DNA of 64,000 nucleotides from Tetrahymena thermophila SB210 (GCF_000189635.1 NW_002476163.1:1-64000); one strand, 5' to 3'. Counted from the first letter of the stretch, positions 25,904-39,679 are shown. The notes: generated from the letters alone by a model not told the origin. Program-made: numbers and translations.

Positions 25904-28900
25904 TCAGTAAAACATTAAATTTTTCATTTTAGCTAAGCCTCCTACTTCCTTTTTAAAAGTAGCCATTTGCAGTTTCTCTGCATTTCTCTTTTTCTTCATT
26001 AGCTTTAATACTTTTTAATCTGTTGGTTTTAGTTATTAACTTAGGCTAATTTATTTCTTTTTTTGTTAATTTTCACCATTTAATTTTATTAGTATTTGAT
26101 TTAATTGAGCTCTAAAGGTGATGTTGAATTCCTTAACTCTTTCATATATATTCAGGAATTCTTAGTATTTTTTATACTTTCTAAACTTTTTATCTAGAGC
26201 AAGGTTGACTTATTCATTAAACAATTAAGAAAGCTCTTAGAAATAGTCCTATGTCTTCAAATAGGATTTTGTTATTAAACTGAATAATTCAGCTCCAACA
26301 AAGTGCTGATAATAATAAATTTTTTAGATATCTTTTTCTATCTATTTAATTAGCTCAAATGAGTTAGCTGCTTCCTCAATAGCAATCAAGCAATATTTAA
26401 ATTGAGATACAAAATTCTTCCTTGAGATTTCATCTTAAATGTTGTAATAATCAGAAAGGTGTTTGAAATTTAGACTTGATCTATAGATGTAATCAAGCTG
26501 ATCTTTATTATTCTTTAAAAATCTTTAGATTATCTTTATTTTTTAATTTTTGAGTTCAAAACTGCTTTCAAAATATTTTTTATCTTCTCTATACTTCTTT
26601 AAGTTTTAATCCTAATTTGACTTAAGTTTAAAATTAAAATTAAACAGTTTTAAATATGTTCAAAGCTTACTTTGTTGATGATGTTTATTTCTTCCCATTT
26701 AAAAAAGATTGTTTCAAATTCTTCTGTGAGAGAAAAATCATATGCAAAATCCTTGGCTTCTTCTACTGTTTAAATATCAAGTAATCCTTAATAGAATTCA
26801 TTTTAACCTAAAATAATTATTAAAAAATTTAGTCTTTTTAATTTGTTTATGATAAATTTTACTTAAAAAATCATTGATTTCAGGAGACCAATCTAATAAT
26901 TTCAATGCTGAAATCAAGTCATTCAGTGACTCAAACTCAATTTCATTGACATTAATGAGGAGAGTGAAAATCATTTTAAAGAGAAATAGTTATTCTTTCC
27001 TGTCTGCGAATTTCACAGATTTCAAAATATTTTAACAAATTTCATCAATGTCTTCAAAATTTTAATAGCTTTCTAAATTGAACTTTAGCACACCATCTTA
27101 TTCGTGATCATATTAATAAAGGATACTTTGATTTAAAGATAATATCTTATAAAAAGTTATATCTTATTAAGGTATCAACAACTTTATCTATTTATTTTCT
27201 TCATAATTGATAATTAAGTTAGCTAGAATTTATTCGTATAATTGCTAATTTAACTCTTCAATAAGTAATTTCTTATATGAATTAAAAAGCATCTCATTAT
27301 AATCTTCTGTAAGCCCATAAACTAATAACTGCTACTTTTCTTCTAACTTTTAAAATATTTCATCTTTATGAGAAATTATTAATATGTTGGTAATATTTTT
27401 CATTTATCCCTCCCCTTAAACTTCATCTTTTAGATAAAAATCATAATAATCTTAATCACTATAAATTCTCTTAGCATGTTCATTTTTAACTTAATGCTTA
27501 TTGTCTTTTACTTAAATCAAACTTTAAAGAGAGCCCTCGTTAGCTGTTGAAATGCCTTATATGCTATCTAAAAGAGGCTATATTTTACGATTTATGAGCA
27601 AAAGTATTACATTTAGAGGAGCTTAAATAAATTCGAACTCAACGTCACAGTAGCTGATTAGATCTTATTCATCAACCTACTTATAGTTTTTCAGTAAAGA
27701 ATAAACTAAAAGATTTGATTTATGGAGAATAACTTTGTTTTTCCCAAGTATTGATAAGACTCTATCAGATTCATTTGAAAGTAACCTTATTTAATATGCA
27801 GAAAGTATTGCTTAAGCTATCCTTAAAGATTTTTTATCAGATATGTTATTATAATTTTTTAAAAACTACTTTAACTTATTAAAGATATCTGTAAATTGAG
27901 ATAGCATTTTAGCAGGCAAATTTTAGAAAAATTTTAATTAGGAATTGTACAATAAAACTAAATTTAATGAGGAAATAGTATCAAAAATTTATAATTCAGA
28001 GAAATCGCTGTTGTTTTCACCTAAAATTATTTTATTTCCATCTTCTAAAAGTTCTTATAATGTTTTCTGATCATTATGATTTTAATTTAACCTACCAAAG
28101 AATCTATACCAGATTGCCCTATGGTACTTAAAGCAATTTGGAATTTCAGCATTCTAGTAAAATTTTTGATTATTAAAACCTTTACTTATCATTTAATAAT
28201 TAAAATCTTCCATTTATATTCTAGCTAGGAGATTGATATCAATAGATTCTATTTCTTAGCTAGAAAAGCTTTACAAATCATAAAAGCTAAATCTGTCTTT
28301 ATCAAATAAATATTTTTTTTCAAGAAGAATATCATAAAAAGAAGTAAAATCACAAAAAGCAGATGCTACATCAAGAGCATCCTTTTTATCCATCAAATAC
28401 AATATTCTTTTCCAATAACCTTAAAGTATTAACTATTTAAAACACTCCTGAGAAAATGAGGGCTCTTTTACTTAATCAAATACATTTACTACTTGATTGT
28501 TAAAATATTCTGGAGATATAGATTCTAAAATTGTATGAAGGCCAGCATTAGCTATTAAAGCTTATTCCTTGATTAATAAATTGAAAATTTGAATTATTAA
28601 TTTATTAAATAATTATTTACCTTCTATTTCTTTTTTAAATAGCTAAGCTACGAAATCATTTAAGTCTATTATACTAAAGAATTGACCTATGATATAGGTG
28701 AATGTTTTACAGTAAGTAATGGAATAATTTTGCTTATTCTTTAAAATATTTTGTATCTGTTGCAAATTTGTAGCTCAATACTTGGTTAAAAGTATTTATT
28801 TAAAACATCCAAAACCTTTTCAATCAAGTTCTCATCTAATTTATTTAAATCAACTTACTCAATACCAGTGAGATGAGAAGCGAATCTATTGCTTTCGTTT

Positions 28901-31900
28901 AAAACAATTTCTTAGTCTATATTTCTCTTTATAAAATTACTAACTAACTCCATGACCTATGAGTCTATAAGCGAAGCTACTTCTAAAACACAAACTAAAG
29001 CTTAATCAGAAATATTTATTTCCTCTTTTGTTTAAATCAGTAAACCTTTTTATTGTTAATCCTTAAAATAATTTTAATTTAAAGTAATTGTAATTTTATC
29101 TGTATTTACCATATGAGATGAATCTAATATTGAAAATTCAGTGTTAGCAACTGACACAATAGATTATGAAATTTACTTTTTGAGCAATTAATCTAATGGA
29201 TCAAACTCAGAAAAATTTTCAAAAGAAATGTCAGATAAATCAATATTTGATTCTTTTTCTATAACGCTGAAGCTATTCTCTAAGCTTTTTTTTAGTTTAT
29301 TTTTATCATCAATAATAGAAATTGATTCACTTTGTTAGGAAATAGTTTCATCTTTATCAATCTTTTCTTAGTTGCTTTGTTCTTAATTCTTTTGTTGCTT
29401 TAACTTTTTCATTTAAGATGAAAGCTTTCCCTTTACTTTACTTAAATCATTTTGCTGTTTTTCCTCGATTTCTTCCTCCTCCTCTTCTTCTTTTAGACCT
29501 GGTTCTTGCTCATCCTTCTCAAATATTCTTTTATCTTTTAAATAATTCTTAAGTTTTTAAGAGGCTTACTATGATTTCTATTATTTTATTTATTCCATTT
29601 ATTCATTTTAAATTGATTAATTATTCTCATCTAATATTTGATTTGAGTTATTTTAAAATGTCTCCTGTTCTTCATTATCCTTCTCTTCGATTATTTCTTC
29701 TTCATTATCTGAGAAATTGCTATTAAAAGATGAAATAGAATCATCACTTTCTCCTTCTTAAATTGTATCGTTTATAACCTTTATTTTTAGATTAGAGTAT
29801 AAATAAATGTTTAAGCAAAATCTTTGAAATGTTTACCTGCTTTTAATTTTATTTCTCAGACTTTTCGATCAAGCTTCTTATATTCTAAAAAGCCAAAGTG
29901 ACATACTTTTCTTTCAATTTTTCAATATCCTCTGGATTAAATTTATCTTAATTTCTTTAAATTAAGGATAAAATTTAAATCCATTAATTATCTTATTCTA
30001 AAGCAGTAATAGCTTTATCAAAATCTTGAGCTTCTTCATACAATAATGCAGCCTTTAGATGGTTTTTTTTAGAAAGGAAATAAGATTCTGCTGCTTCTCT
30101 AATTTAATTTATCTATTAATACAGCTCTCCTGCCTTTTCAAATTATTCTGCTGAAAAGAAGCATTAAGCTGCTTACTTCTTTCTATTAATAGATAAAAAG
30201 GTCTCCCCTACTTGTATAAAACTCTTTTTTTTCTCTTTAAGCTAGTTAAGCAATTAAGTTCTGAGATCTGTTTTAGCTTTACCTTTCAATGTCATATACT
30301 GTCCTATGCCTTATTTGAGTAAAGATAGCTCATTATCAATTTTCATAACTTCATTAGATATATTTGTAGCTTCAAAGTATGCTTAAGCCTTTTATATAAT
30401 TATTTTTATAACATTTACATTAAAGAATTATCTAAAAAAAACGAATACTTTTTTTTCATGATTGAAATGACCAGATTTTTTAAAGCACTTAACAGCTTAT
30501 TCAAAGTATTTATGTTTGAACATTTTTAATCCTTATTGATACCATTCTTCTTTAGTGTTTTTAACTAAAAGTTTCTATAATAATTTTATTGTTTAATCTT
30601 TTTCTGCCTTAATGAACTATTCTCTCTTTGTTAATTTAACTTCTGGAGATTCAATATTTTCAGAATCTTCCAAATCCTAAGAAGATATTATAGTAACAAG
30701 ATTTTAAGCTTCCCAAAATGTTTGCATCTCTTTTCTTTTTAAATTAGATTAATCAAATATGATTAACCTTTATTTTGGACGAGTGATAGCAGTGTATAAT
30801 TGTTTTAACTCTTAGCATAATAAGGAATTACCTACCCTATCAAAAGCTCTAAGCTATTCATTTTTAGTAATTACATTATGCAAAGTAACTTCATCTTTCT
30901 CCTTGTCATACTCTACTCCGTATGTTGTTTCAAATGTCAATTCATCCATATCTTCAACCTTCACTTAGTTTTCTACATTGTGTTCTTAATTATTTCAAAA
31001 ATAATGCATTTAATTAACTTTATCTAAAATAAATCAATAAATACATGTAATCCTTTTCAAGAATAAGTCTCTAGATAAAACTTCTTAATTAATATCTAAA
31101 AGTTTGACACAATCCCATTACCCAATTGAGCTCTTGCTATCTGAAAAGAAGTCAAAAAGCACAACATCATCAAACTCTAGACCTTTAGCTTCTTTGATAG
31201 TTAAGCAAATGGCGTGTTCTAAAATTGGAGGTAACTTTATAAAATAATTATTTGACATAAATTATATTTAATACGATATAATTGTTTATTTACTTTCTAT
31301 TTGCTTTCATCATCTTTAACAATAATCACTTAATTGCATCCAAAATCTAAAGGGACAAATCCTTAATCAGACTACTACCCTTAAAGCAGATTAAACAAAA
31401 ATGATATATCTCCATTATCTAAGACAATTGGTTTAATACCTTTTAAGTTAGATCTTTCTTTCTTTAAAATATCAATTGAAGTAGGGAAGAGGCCTTCTAA
31501 TAAGCTAATGACACTATTTGAAAGCTGCAAAATATTATTATGAGATCTAAAATTTGTCTTTTTATGTAAATAAAATTAAATGGTTTGATATGAAAATTGA
31601 AAAGCAATAATTTTTTTACTGTCAACTAATGTGTTTAATCAGTGGAACTCTGTTTTAAGTCATCAAACTTAAATCCTACTCCTCTTGCTATGCTTTAAGC
31701 AGAGTCTCCTCCAAAGAAAATGGAGTGCTCGTTTATTGATCTAAATATTTATATAATTTTAAGAGGTAAATCTTAGACTTCATCTATCATTGTAAGGTGT
31801 ATAGATGGAATATCAAAATTGAAATTGTGAATTTCTCTTTCAATAAATAAGACCAAATCCATTAAGTCATATCCTTATTGTTTAATTTTCCATGCTTCAT

Positions 31901-34752
31901 AATATTTGAACATACTATAAACAACTTCCTTTTGTTACTTTGAAAGCAAGTTATTGAGTTCAGATTCAACATAATTATGTTAGTCAATAATACTAAAACT
32001 CCTAAATTTTAAAAGTAAATTAAATTAATTTCGATATATAATTTATTTAATAAGTTATTTACTAATGTCCTTTTATGTTATAATAAATTTCAGTCCATAG
32101 AGTATAACAGTTTATCATAGAAGAGTCTCTAAATTTAATTGAAGCAACTGGCCAAAATATATTTTCAAAATACTAATAATCTACTTCAAATCTCCTTTCA
32201 TGAGGTTCTTAATCATTTATTAATACTTTTTCTTCAGCTTTACGATGAGTTAATAAGAAAGTGAAATCCTCGACGTTATTTTTTGTAAATTATTTGATAT
32301 CATCATCTTCTTTATTTTTAGTTGTTATTTTGAGTTACTTTTTTTGTTTTTCAGACTTATAGTTATTCCAACTACTTTAACCTTCTTGGTTAGCAATTTT
32401 ACCTTGCTAATCTCTATAGAAAAAGGGATTTAAAAGACATCCTTCAATAAGCATCAAGTATTGTCTTACTGTAAAAAAAGCAGGGAAATCTGAAGATTAC
32501 AATTCTTTTAAAGATTTGTGCTTAGTAGCTTGCTCTGATAGAACAAAATTCTAGCTTTCTTATTCATCTTCAAATTCATCATCCCCACAATCGATTTCGC
32601 TGTCTTGCTGATCATTCGTATTCCTCTGATCTATTTTAATAAAATTAGTAGATTAATTGATAAAGCTTAATTAATTATTTATTACCTTCATCTATTTTAA
32701 ATTGCTCAATTTCGCTTTCAACCATATTTTAGATATCAACTTTTTCAAAAGTTGTATCCAAATCGTTATTTTTATTGATAGAATTTGTTAAATTTTAAAT
32801 ATTTTAAGCAATTAAATTTTAATCATTTATTTTCTATTATTCATTCTATTAGATTTGATTAGATTTTTATTCTTCTTCTTACTTTTATTTTTGTTTAATT
32901 CTTACTTGTTCTTTAATGTTTGAAATAAACTGATTATAGTATTTTTATATTTTGTTAGCCAAGACTGGCGATGTTGTAACAAATACGCTCTATAAACCTA
33001 TAGGCTGATTTGTTAAAGCATCCTATAAAATTTTTTTGTTTTCTTTATATTTTATTTTAACCCTCATTCTAAAAACTAGCTCAAAGGTAAACAGCCTTAA
33101 CAATGCACAAGTTGTTTTTCCTGTTCCTGATCTACCTATAACAATTGTATTTCCTTCAGAACCTATGGCATTTCTTTCTTCATCTGTTAACTTGATATTC
33201 AAATTTGTAACATTTTTTAGCAAATCAACTAAAACTGAAGCTGATTAAAAATCTGAATAGTTGTTTATTAAAGCATTATTTCTCCACACTCTACCATTTC
33301 TTTCCTAAAAAATAAAAAATGAGTCATTTTAACATTAAACAAGAATCATAATATACATCTTGAACTTATGTTCTTCTAAGGAAGTATTACGTAGCCCAAC
33401 GATTTAGCTTTTTTGAAAATATGTAAATATACTAGTATTCTTGAGATATGACGTGATACTCAAATAAAAAAGGCTCATATTTTATTGGTTTTTAGAACTC
33501 AAGGTCTTCTTATAAAACAGATCTTATCTAATAAAACAAATTATTATTTAAGTAATTGAACTGTTGAATCTTACCACATCTCTTTTAAACTGAAGTTTCC
33601 CTTGCCCTACAGTTTCAGTGAATTTCTAGAAAAAAAACTAATTGTGACCTTTTGGGTTAGTTTACATAGGATTTATGATAAAGCCACTCCTGCAAGGATC
33701 GTTTAGGATGTCTTGATACTTTTTATTAATGTACTGCCCATCAATTTTTTCTCCATCTTATATCAAATTTAAAAACATGATGAACTACTTGAAATCAAAC
33801 CTCTCAACCTATTTAATCAGAAAAAATCATGAAATAAATAATTTTTTAAAGACTAAATTAAATTTTCTATAAAGAAATAAATACCTTTTTAAAGTTTCTA
33901 TCCAAAGTTGGAATCTTTTCAACTCCCACCATAACTAGCATATTAATTCCAGGTATAGAATCTCTTTCAATAATGAATTCTGTGAGATGAAGAGTAATAC
34001 TTGTATAAAATTTGATTCTTTTTAAATGACTAAAGTTTCCTTAGCAAATATCTTCCATATTGCTTATAATCTTATAAATTTAAGATAATTAAAGCTGATT
34101 TAGCTTTGATATGAAATTTTCTATTATTTTATTGTAAAATATTATAAATAAAACTAATTTGCATCATACATGTAATAATTATTTATTAAATAACTTGATA
34201 ATATTCATTTGTTGCTCGTAACTGTTTAGATAGATTTTTAAAAGTAGATTATTTTTTTTTGTTTGTGAAATGGTTGTATTTAAGTTCAAATTTATTTTTT
34301 TAATAAAATCTTTTATTTAATTTTTTTGCTGAATATATACTTATCAAAAAATATCCTTATTCTTTGAAATATATATTGCTAAAATAGCTTATAACATCAA
34401 CATGATATTCATAGAAAATCAAACAGATTGTTAATGTTTACTAAAAGTAAAACTGAGTGAAATTAATTTAAAGATAAAAAAAATTAAAAAAAAGATGAAT
34501 AGTATTTGTACTATGAACTCTCCAATTCCACGTGCTGTTTATCAAAGGATTGTTGATGATCATTTTTTATTCATCAGGAAATTTATTTATTTTTCCAGGT
34601 AAAAAATAATCTTCAATGTATGAGTTATAGCTCTCTAGCCATTTTATTATAAAAGATTAAGTATCCTCTAATGTCAATCCGGCTTTTTACTTAAGTTCAG
34701 ACTAATACCTTAAGTATTTTTATTCTAACTTTTTAATGTCTGCTTAATCCAT
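25904..34752 (-). CDS. TRANK1-like UvrD/SF1 helicase with TPR-like repeats, copy 1
   Basis: This is a very large SF1A (UvrD/Rep) ATPase of the 'TPR and ankyrin repeat-containing protein 1' type. Starting at MDQADIKKLEQKYLRYQ, a ~600-residue N-terminal region leads to Walker A VIGRSGTGKTTCALLRLF (33150). Then come Ia-like QSVFVTTSPVLANKI (32985), Walker B IHLTMIDEVQDLPLKI (31780), motif III FFGGDSAQSIARGVGF (31700), motif IV FRSHNNILQLS (31545), LTIKEAKGLEFDDVVLFDFF (31190) and motif VI LKQLYTAITRPKQRLIIF (30790). TPR-like helical pairs follow (30.6-29.9 kb, e.g. QAAQCFFSAEQFEKAGELY). A Glu-rich linker (EEEEEEIEE, 29480) and a long alpha-helical C-terminus end at MKNLMFY then TGA. Helicase motifs look complete. 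Introns are 50-100 bp. Copy 3 aligns closely throughout, for example LQICNRY versus LQICNRF. The substrate is unknown; ankyrin repeats were not seen. Confidence 0.88.
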
Positions 34753-36476
34753 ATAATGATCTGATAGAAGTTGTATTTATTTTGATTTGATTTGATATAA
34801 TTAGATTGCTTAGATATCCTTTATTTATTGATAAAAAAATCATCTACAAATAATAAATAATAGTAGAAGCCTCTACAAATAATAAATAAGAATAATTATA
34901 TTAAAAAGAAATATTATAATAATTCCTATTATCAAATTTTTTTTTATTATCAGAATGTTGAAAACCTAATCAAACCCTTCTTTCCATTACAAATTCTTCA
35001 AATATAATTTATTATAATCAAATTGTTATTTTTAATATTTAAAATAAATACATTTTAATTTCCAAAACAATCTGTATGGTTGGGTAGGAAAATAATATCT
35101 GATATTTATTTTTTAAACTTTTGAAATTTTATGATAAAACACAGCAATAATTATAAATTCAATATTAAATAACTATAATTTTGTTTAAATTATATTTTAT
35201 ATATAACTTTACAAATTAAAGCAGTAAAAAATAAAAAACCTTTGTTTTACAGATAAAATTTGTAAGTTAAAATAATATTAAAAAAATAAAAATGTTTTTT
35301 TTGCTTATAAAAATATATTTAGATTTGTTTTGTATCAATATTTAATTAAAAAAGCGAATGATTTCGATAAGCATAATATTAAAAGTAAGAAGAAAATTAT
35401 TTATTCTTATTATTTTTTTGATTTATATCTTACTTGAAATATGTTCTTCGCTGTTTATCTTAAAAGTGATAATACTAAATTATCTATTTTTTTATCATCT
35501 ACAAATTTTATATAAGGATTTGGGCCATCAAGATATAAGTCTTTTTTCTTGTTAACTGTTGTAATTTAATACAACAACAGATAACCCAACAAATGAAATA
35601 AGAAGAATTCCGATTAATTAATAAATACAAATTTTTTTGCATTTTTTTTAATTTCAGATTATATTAAAAATAAACCAAGTTTATCTTTACAAAGTAAAAT
35701 CTCTTTCTCTTGAGGTAAAAGCAATTTTACCAAAGAATAATTGAAAGATAAAAATTAAACAATTCAAATAGAAGAATTTTTCTATTTGATGATTTGATGT
35801 AAAAATATCAAATTATTTTAGATATTTAGCAATAATATATCATAATTTTGATAAAAAAGAATTATATTATCTAATTTTTTATAAAAGAGAAGTTAATTTT
35901 TTTTAAACAATATATTTTATTGCATGAAAATTAACTTATTATCATTTCTAAATATTATGTGTCTCCTTAAATTGCCTCACTTTTTATACAATCTTGAATA
36001 AGTAATAGAGTAGATTTTAACTATTATTAATATGAAAATCATCATCAGTCTAGTTTTGTTTGAAAAACAGATAACTTAAAGTATGTTTCAAACATGATAG
36101 ATAATTATTTGTTTTTTTTTTAATATAAGAAAATACAAAATTATGGCTTTTCATTTTTAGATTAAAAAGAAATTAGATTTTTTTTAAATCTGTAATTGAT
36201 TATGGTTTTCAAATAGATCAGATAGAGAATATTTAGAATTAAATGTTTTAAATAAAATTTTTGATATTTTTTAATAGAAATTTAGATTTTTAAATTAAAG
36301 CATATCCAAAGAGATAAAATAATATTTTTATATATCTGTTTAATTATCAATTTAAAAAAATGTTTTATACTTTTAACTTTATTTAATGAAGTGACTGACA
36401 TATTTTTATATATATATTTTTAATATTTTTTTAATCTGTATTATCAAAAAGATAATTTTCCATCATCCTCATCTTC
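34753..36476. other. intergenic AT-rich region containing a vWA gene fragment
   Basis: This region lies between TRANK1-like copy 1 and the vWA gene. It is mostly 85% AT. A direct repeat of 'ctacaaataataaataa' occurs at about 34849 and 34873. The only protein-like signal is the minus-strand fragment at 35455-35640, listed separately. Confidence 0.6.
35455..35640 (-). pseudogene. fragment resembling the 5' end of the neighbouring vWA gene
   Basis: On the minus strand the segment KKKDLYLDGPNPYIKFVDD, then KIDNLVLSLLR, parallels QQQDLQMTGPSPYISFIDE, then SVDTFIMTLLG in the gene at 36477-37604. The DNA is also similar. Upstream there is a hydrophobic stretch in place of the signal peptide, but the best hydrophobic frame (IGILLISFVGLSVVVL) is not in frame with the matching segment. 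Downstream the similarity fades within about 40 codons and no vWA domain follows. I read this as a broken partial duplicate, not a functional gene. An intact but highly diverged short paralogue is a weaker alternative. Confidence 0.5.
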
Positions 36477-37604
36477 TCATGCAGTTACTTCAATATAAGT
36501 ACCACCTGTCATATCAGCAAGAGTTTTTAAAAGTTGAGTTGCATTATCTTTAACACTTTAAGGTTCATCTCCTCCAACAAGGAAAGAAACTGTGTTGATA
36601 CGAATGTTATTTCTTCTTAATGGGTTAGTTTGTATAACCATATGTACAAAATCACTAATTCTGTCAATTCCTTCTGTTATAATACCATCTGACCAAATGT
36701 AAAGATCAGTAATTTAGTTGTAAGGATTAGACAACAAATCTCTTAATGAGTCGAAAAGGTTAGACTCCCCACCATTACGATAGACATTACCTACAAATGA
36801 ATTCATAGCTTTTCTTTGTTCATAGCTTCCAGTTGGACAAGAATTGCATCTGTAATCAGTATAATTTCCCATAAGTATATAAGAAAAAGCAGTATAACTT
36901 TAGAAAATGTCATTTTTACTATAAGAAAATTATCTTAGTAAGTCATATCTTGTGACATTAGTACCATCTTCCTTAGTAAAAGCAATTGTTCCCATAGTCT
37001 TAGACTAATCTATAATAAAAGCTACGTGTTTTCCTTCGCTAGTAATTAAGAAATTATTATAGAAATACTTGGAATATTATTAACTACTTAGCTACTTATA
37101 AAGCATATTGTCATATGTAGACAAAGTCATATTAAGGCTTTATTAGTTTTCAATATTACCCTATAAGTCATAAATTTGGGAAACTATTACTCCAGAAGCA
37201 ATACCATCAGTTACTGATATGATCTTTAAAATTTACTATGCTTCAGCAGTAGTAAGAGGACCAATATAAGGCTTCATTACTTCGATAGCATAGTTTCTGA
37301 CTAAGTTGTACTCTGGATAGACTGATTCTTTCAATATTACTAATATTTTGAGTATTTAGTTAGCATTAAAGAACTTGCGTTATTGCAAAATAAATGACTT
37401 AATAGCGGAAAGTTATTCTTAGTCAGACTTTCCTAAAAGAGTCATAATAAAAGTGTCTACTGAAGTTTCATCAATAAAACTTATGTAAGGACTAGGACCA
37501 GTCATTTATAGGTCTTATTATTGGCTGTCTTAGTACAATCCAATTGTTAATCCGATTGTGGATAAAGCTGTAGCAGCTAAAAGTGCGAGTAGGACTTTAT
37601 TCAT
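36477..37604 (-). CDS. secreted or membrane-anchored von Willebrand A domain protein, 375 aa
   Basis: A single-exon ciliate-code frame runs from MNKVLLALLAATALSTIGLT to GGTYIEVTA then TGA. An N-terminal signal peptide or anchor (residues ~1-24) is followed by a ~160-residue helical region. A vWA-like alpha/beta domain occupies ~190-375. The metal-ion-dependent adhesion site is recognisable but altered. The first loop is FIIDQSKTMG (D199-x-S201-x-T203; the usual form is DxSxS). The second is NGGESNLFDSL (~287-297). The third is YIWSDGIITEG, with D316 in place. Cys253 and Cys256 in YRCNSCP sit in an insertion and could form a disulfide or bind metal. The start at 37604 has an AAAACAAATG context. 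vWA proteins with signal peptides commonly bind ligands outside the cell. The partner here is unknown. Confidence 0.85.
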
Positions 37605-39679
37605 TTGTTTTATTTTTTAATTGGCTTTTTTTCAATTAATTAATTATTTGTATAATAATTTCCTAATTAGACAAAATAAGTAAATAAATATTTGGAAATA
37701 AAAACTACTATCACATAAAAATAAAAGACTAAAATTTTAAAGCCAAATTGAGAAGATATTAAGTGAATTTTTGTAAAAGAAACAATATTTATTGATCACT
37801 ACTTGCTTGATTGATGAGTATGATTTACAAAATATCCTAATATAATAACCATACAATTACACGCACCTTTGTATTTTATCTGTAAATTAAAGTAAAAATT
37901 ATTGTAATTTAAATTGAGCTTAAATTATATTTAATTTTTTTCTATATTATTCTACTCTATCAAAAATAGCGAAAACTTATTTAGTTAAAATTTTTTAACA
38001 ACTGTAAAATTATTTTTAGACTAAAATTAAAAATAGCGCAGCTTTTTTTTAAGTAAAAGTAATTATTGTAAACTTGCAACATTTGATTAGTATCTTTTGA
38101 TTTTATATTCTTAGATAAATCAAAATTAATAATTAAATCGATGTAATTAATCTTACTAATCATACTATTTAGTAATTAAATAGATATCAACTTTAATTTG
38201 TAAATTAAAAGCAAATAGTCAATAATAATTAAAAATAATTAATTTTTTTTCTTAAATTAGAAAGTTTGAAAAAGTTTATATCCTTATTCAATATTGAGAA
38301 ATAAATTATTTTTAAAATAAATTAATAGTTATTTAAACTTAATATAAATTAATAAACTTTTATTTTTTTATTTTTTAGCGAGGGTTTCTTTTTTAAATTT
38401 TGCAGAATTAATTTAATAGGACTTATAGAGATTTAATTTCTAAATAATAGTTTAAAAATCATTTTTTATTTATCAACCAGGATAAAATAAATTAAATTTT
38501 ATAAATAATTAATTAATTAATAATTTAAATTAATAAAAAATAGTTTTATTTTTATTTAAATTTCATTTTTTTTTCAATAAATAGCATTGAAATTTTAATG
38601 AAAAACAATTTTTCTATAAAATTTTAAATAGCTATTTCATAATTAATTATTTTTCTTTATCTTTTAATTAATGAATTCAAAAAATAATTTATTTTAGTCT
38701 TTTTACATATTTATAAAATTAATTTGTTATTTTTAGATATAAAACATTATTATTATATTTATTTATTAACAAAAAATACATAAAAATATTCAAGTTTTTC
38801 TCTATAAAAATTACACTTTAAATATCTATTAAAAATAAATAGTTTTGTTGAATTTTTTATTTATTTATTTGGATTTTATTTTATCAATATATTAGAAGTG
38901 TATTTATATATGTATGCTTAATATCTATTTTTATTTTTGATTAGCTTATTAGAATATTTTAAATCAAATCTATGAGGAAAATCAAAAACATCATAGAAGA
39001 TTTTCAATAAAAATTAGTATATTAAAAACTAAAAAAATATAAAATATTATAATTATATTTAAATATTAATAAAAAATACAGAAAAGTATTCAAGTTTTTC
39101 TATATAAAAATTACACTTTAAATATCTATTAAAAATAAATAGTTTTGTTGAATTTTTTATTTATTTATTTGGATTTTATTTTATCAATATATTAGAAGTA
39201 TATTTATATATGTATGCTTAATATCTATTTTGATTTTTGATTAGCTTATTAGAATATTTTAAATCAAATCTATGAGAAAAATCAAAAACATCATAGAAGA
39301 TTTTCAATAAAAATTCGTATATTAAAAACTAAAAATTAATTTGTTATTTTTAAATAAAAAATATTATAATTATATTTAAATATTAACAAAAAATACAGAA
39401 AAATATTCAAGTTTTTCTCTATAAAAATAACATTTTAAATATCTATTGAAGATAAATAGTTTTGTTGAATTTTTGATTTATTTGGATTTTATTTTATCTA
39501 TATATTAGAAGTATATTTATATGTGTATGCTTAATATCTATTTAGATTTTTGATTAGGTTATTAGAATATTTTAAATCAAATCTATGAGGAAAATCAAAA
39601 CATCATAGAAGATTTTCAATAAAAATTAGTATATTAAAAAACTAAAGATTAATAATTACTTCAAGCAATTATTATTAAA
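37605..39679. other. intergenic between divergent genes, with tandem repeats
   Basis: This is the shared upstream region of the minus-strand vWA gene and the plus-strand Q-rich gene. The left half is unique AT-rich DNA. The right half holds the three-copy repeat at 38717-39646. The AT-rich A/T-tract content is very high around 38340-38700. No additional gene was accepted. Confidence 0.65.
38717..39646. repeat. three tandem copies of a ~305 bp noncoding unit
   Basis: The three units run about 38717-39030, 39031-39331 and 39332-39646. Each contains the same ordered blocks: 'atattcaagtttttct', 'aaatagttttgttgaatttt', 'gtatgcttaatatctattt', 'gattag(c/g)ttattagaatat', and 'catagaagattttcaataa'. 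Similarity between units is roughly 90% or more by eye, with small indels, so the expansion is recent. No frame is protein-like. The array stops about 35 bp before the ATG of the Q-rich gene, so it lies where a promoter or 5' leader is expected. Confidence 0.92.

Noticed and set aside
28700-28790. Apparent frameshift in TRANK1-like copy 1
   Set aside because: Another frame looked protein-like here, but comparison with copy 3 (LQICNRF versus LQICNRY, then KKKQK/MRKQK before a GTAAAT donor) shows the original frame is correct.
35358-35555. Plus-strand hydrophobic frame MISISIILKVRRK
   Set aside because: It is antisense to the vWA-like fragment; the hydrophobicity comes from T-rich codons, and the minus-strand match is the better explanation.
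37960-38163. Minus-strand frame of 67 codons starting MISKINYIDLIINF
   Set aside because: It sits in AT-rich upstream DNA of the vWA gene, has only Ile/Asn/Lys/Phe-rich composition and no domain or splice support. With TGA as the only stop, such frames arise by chance.
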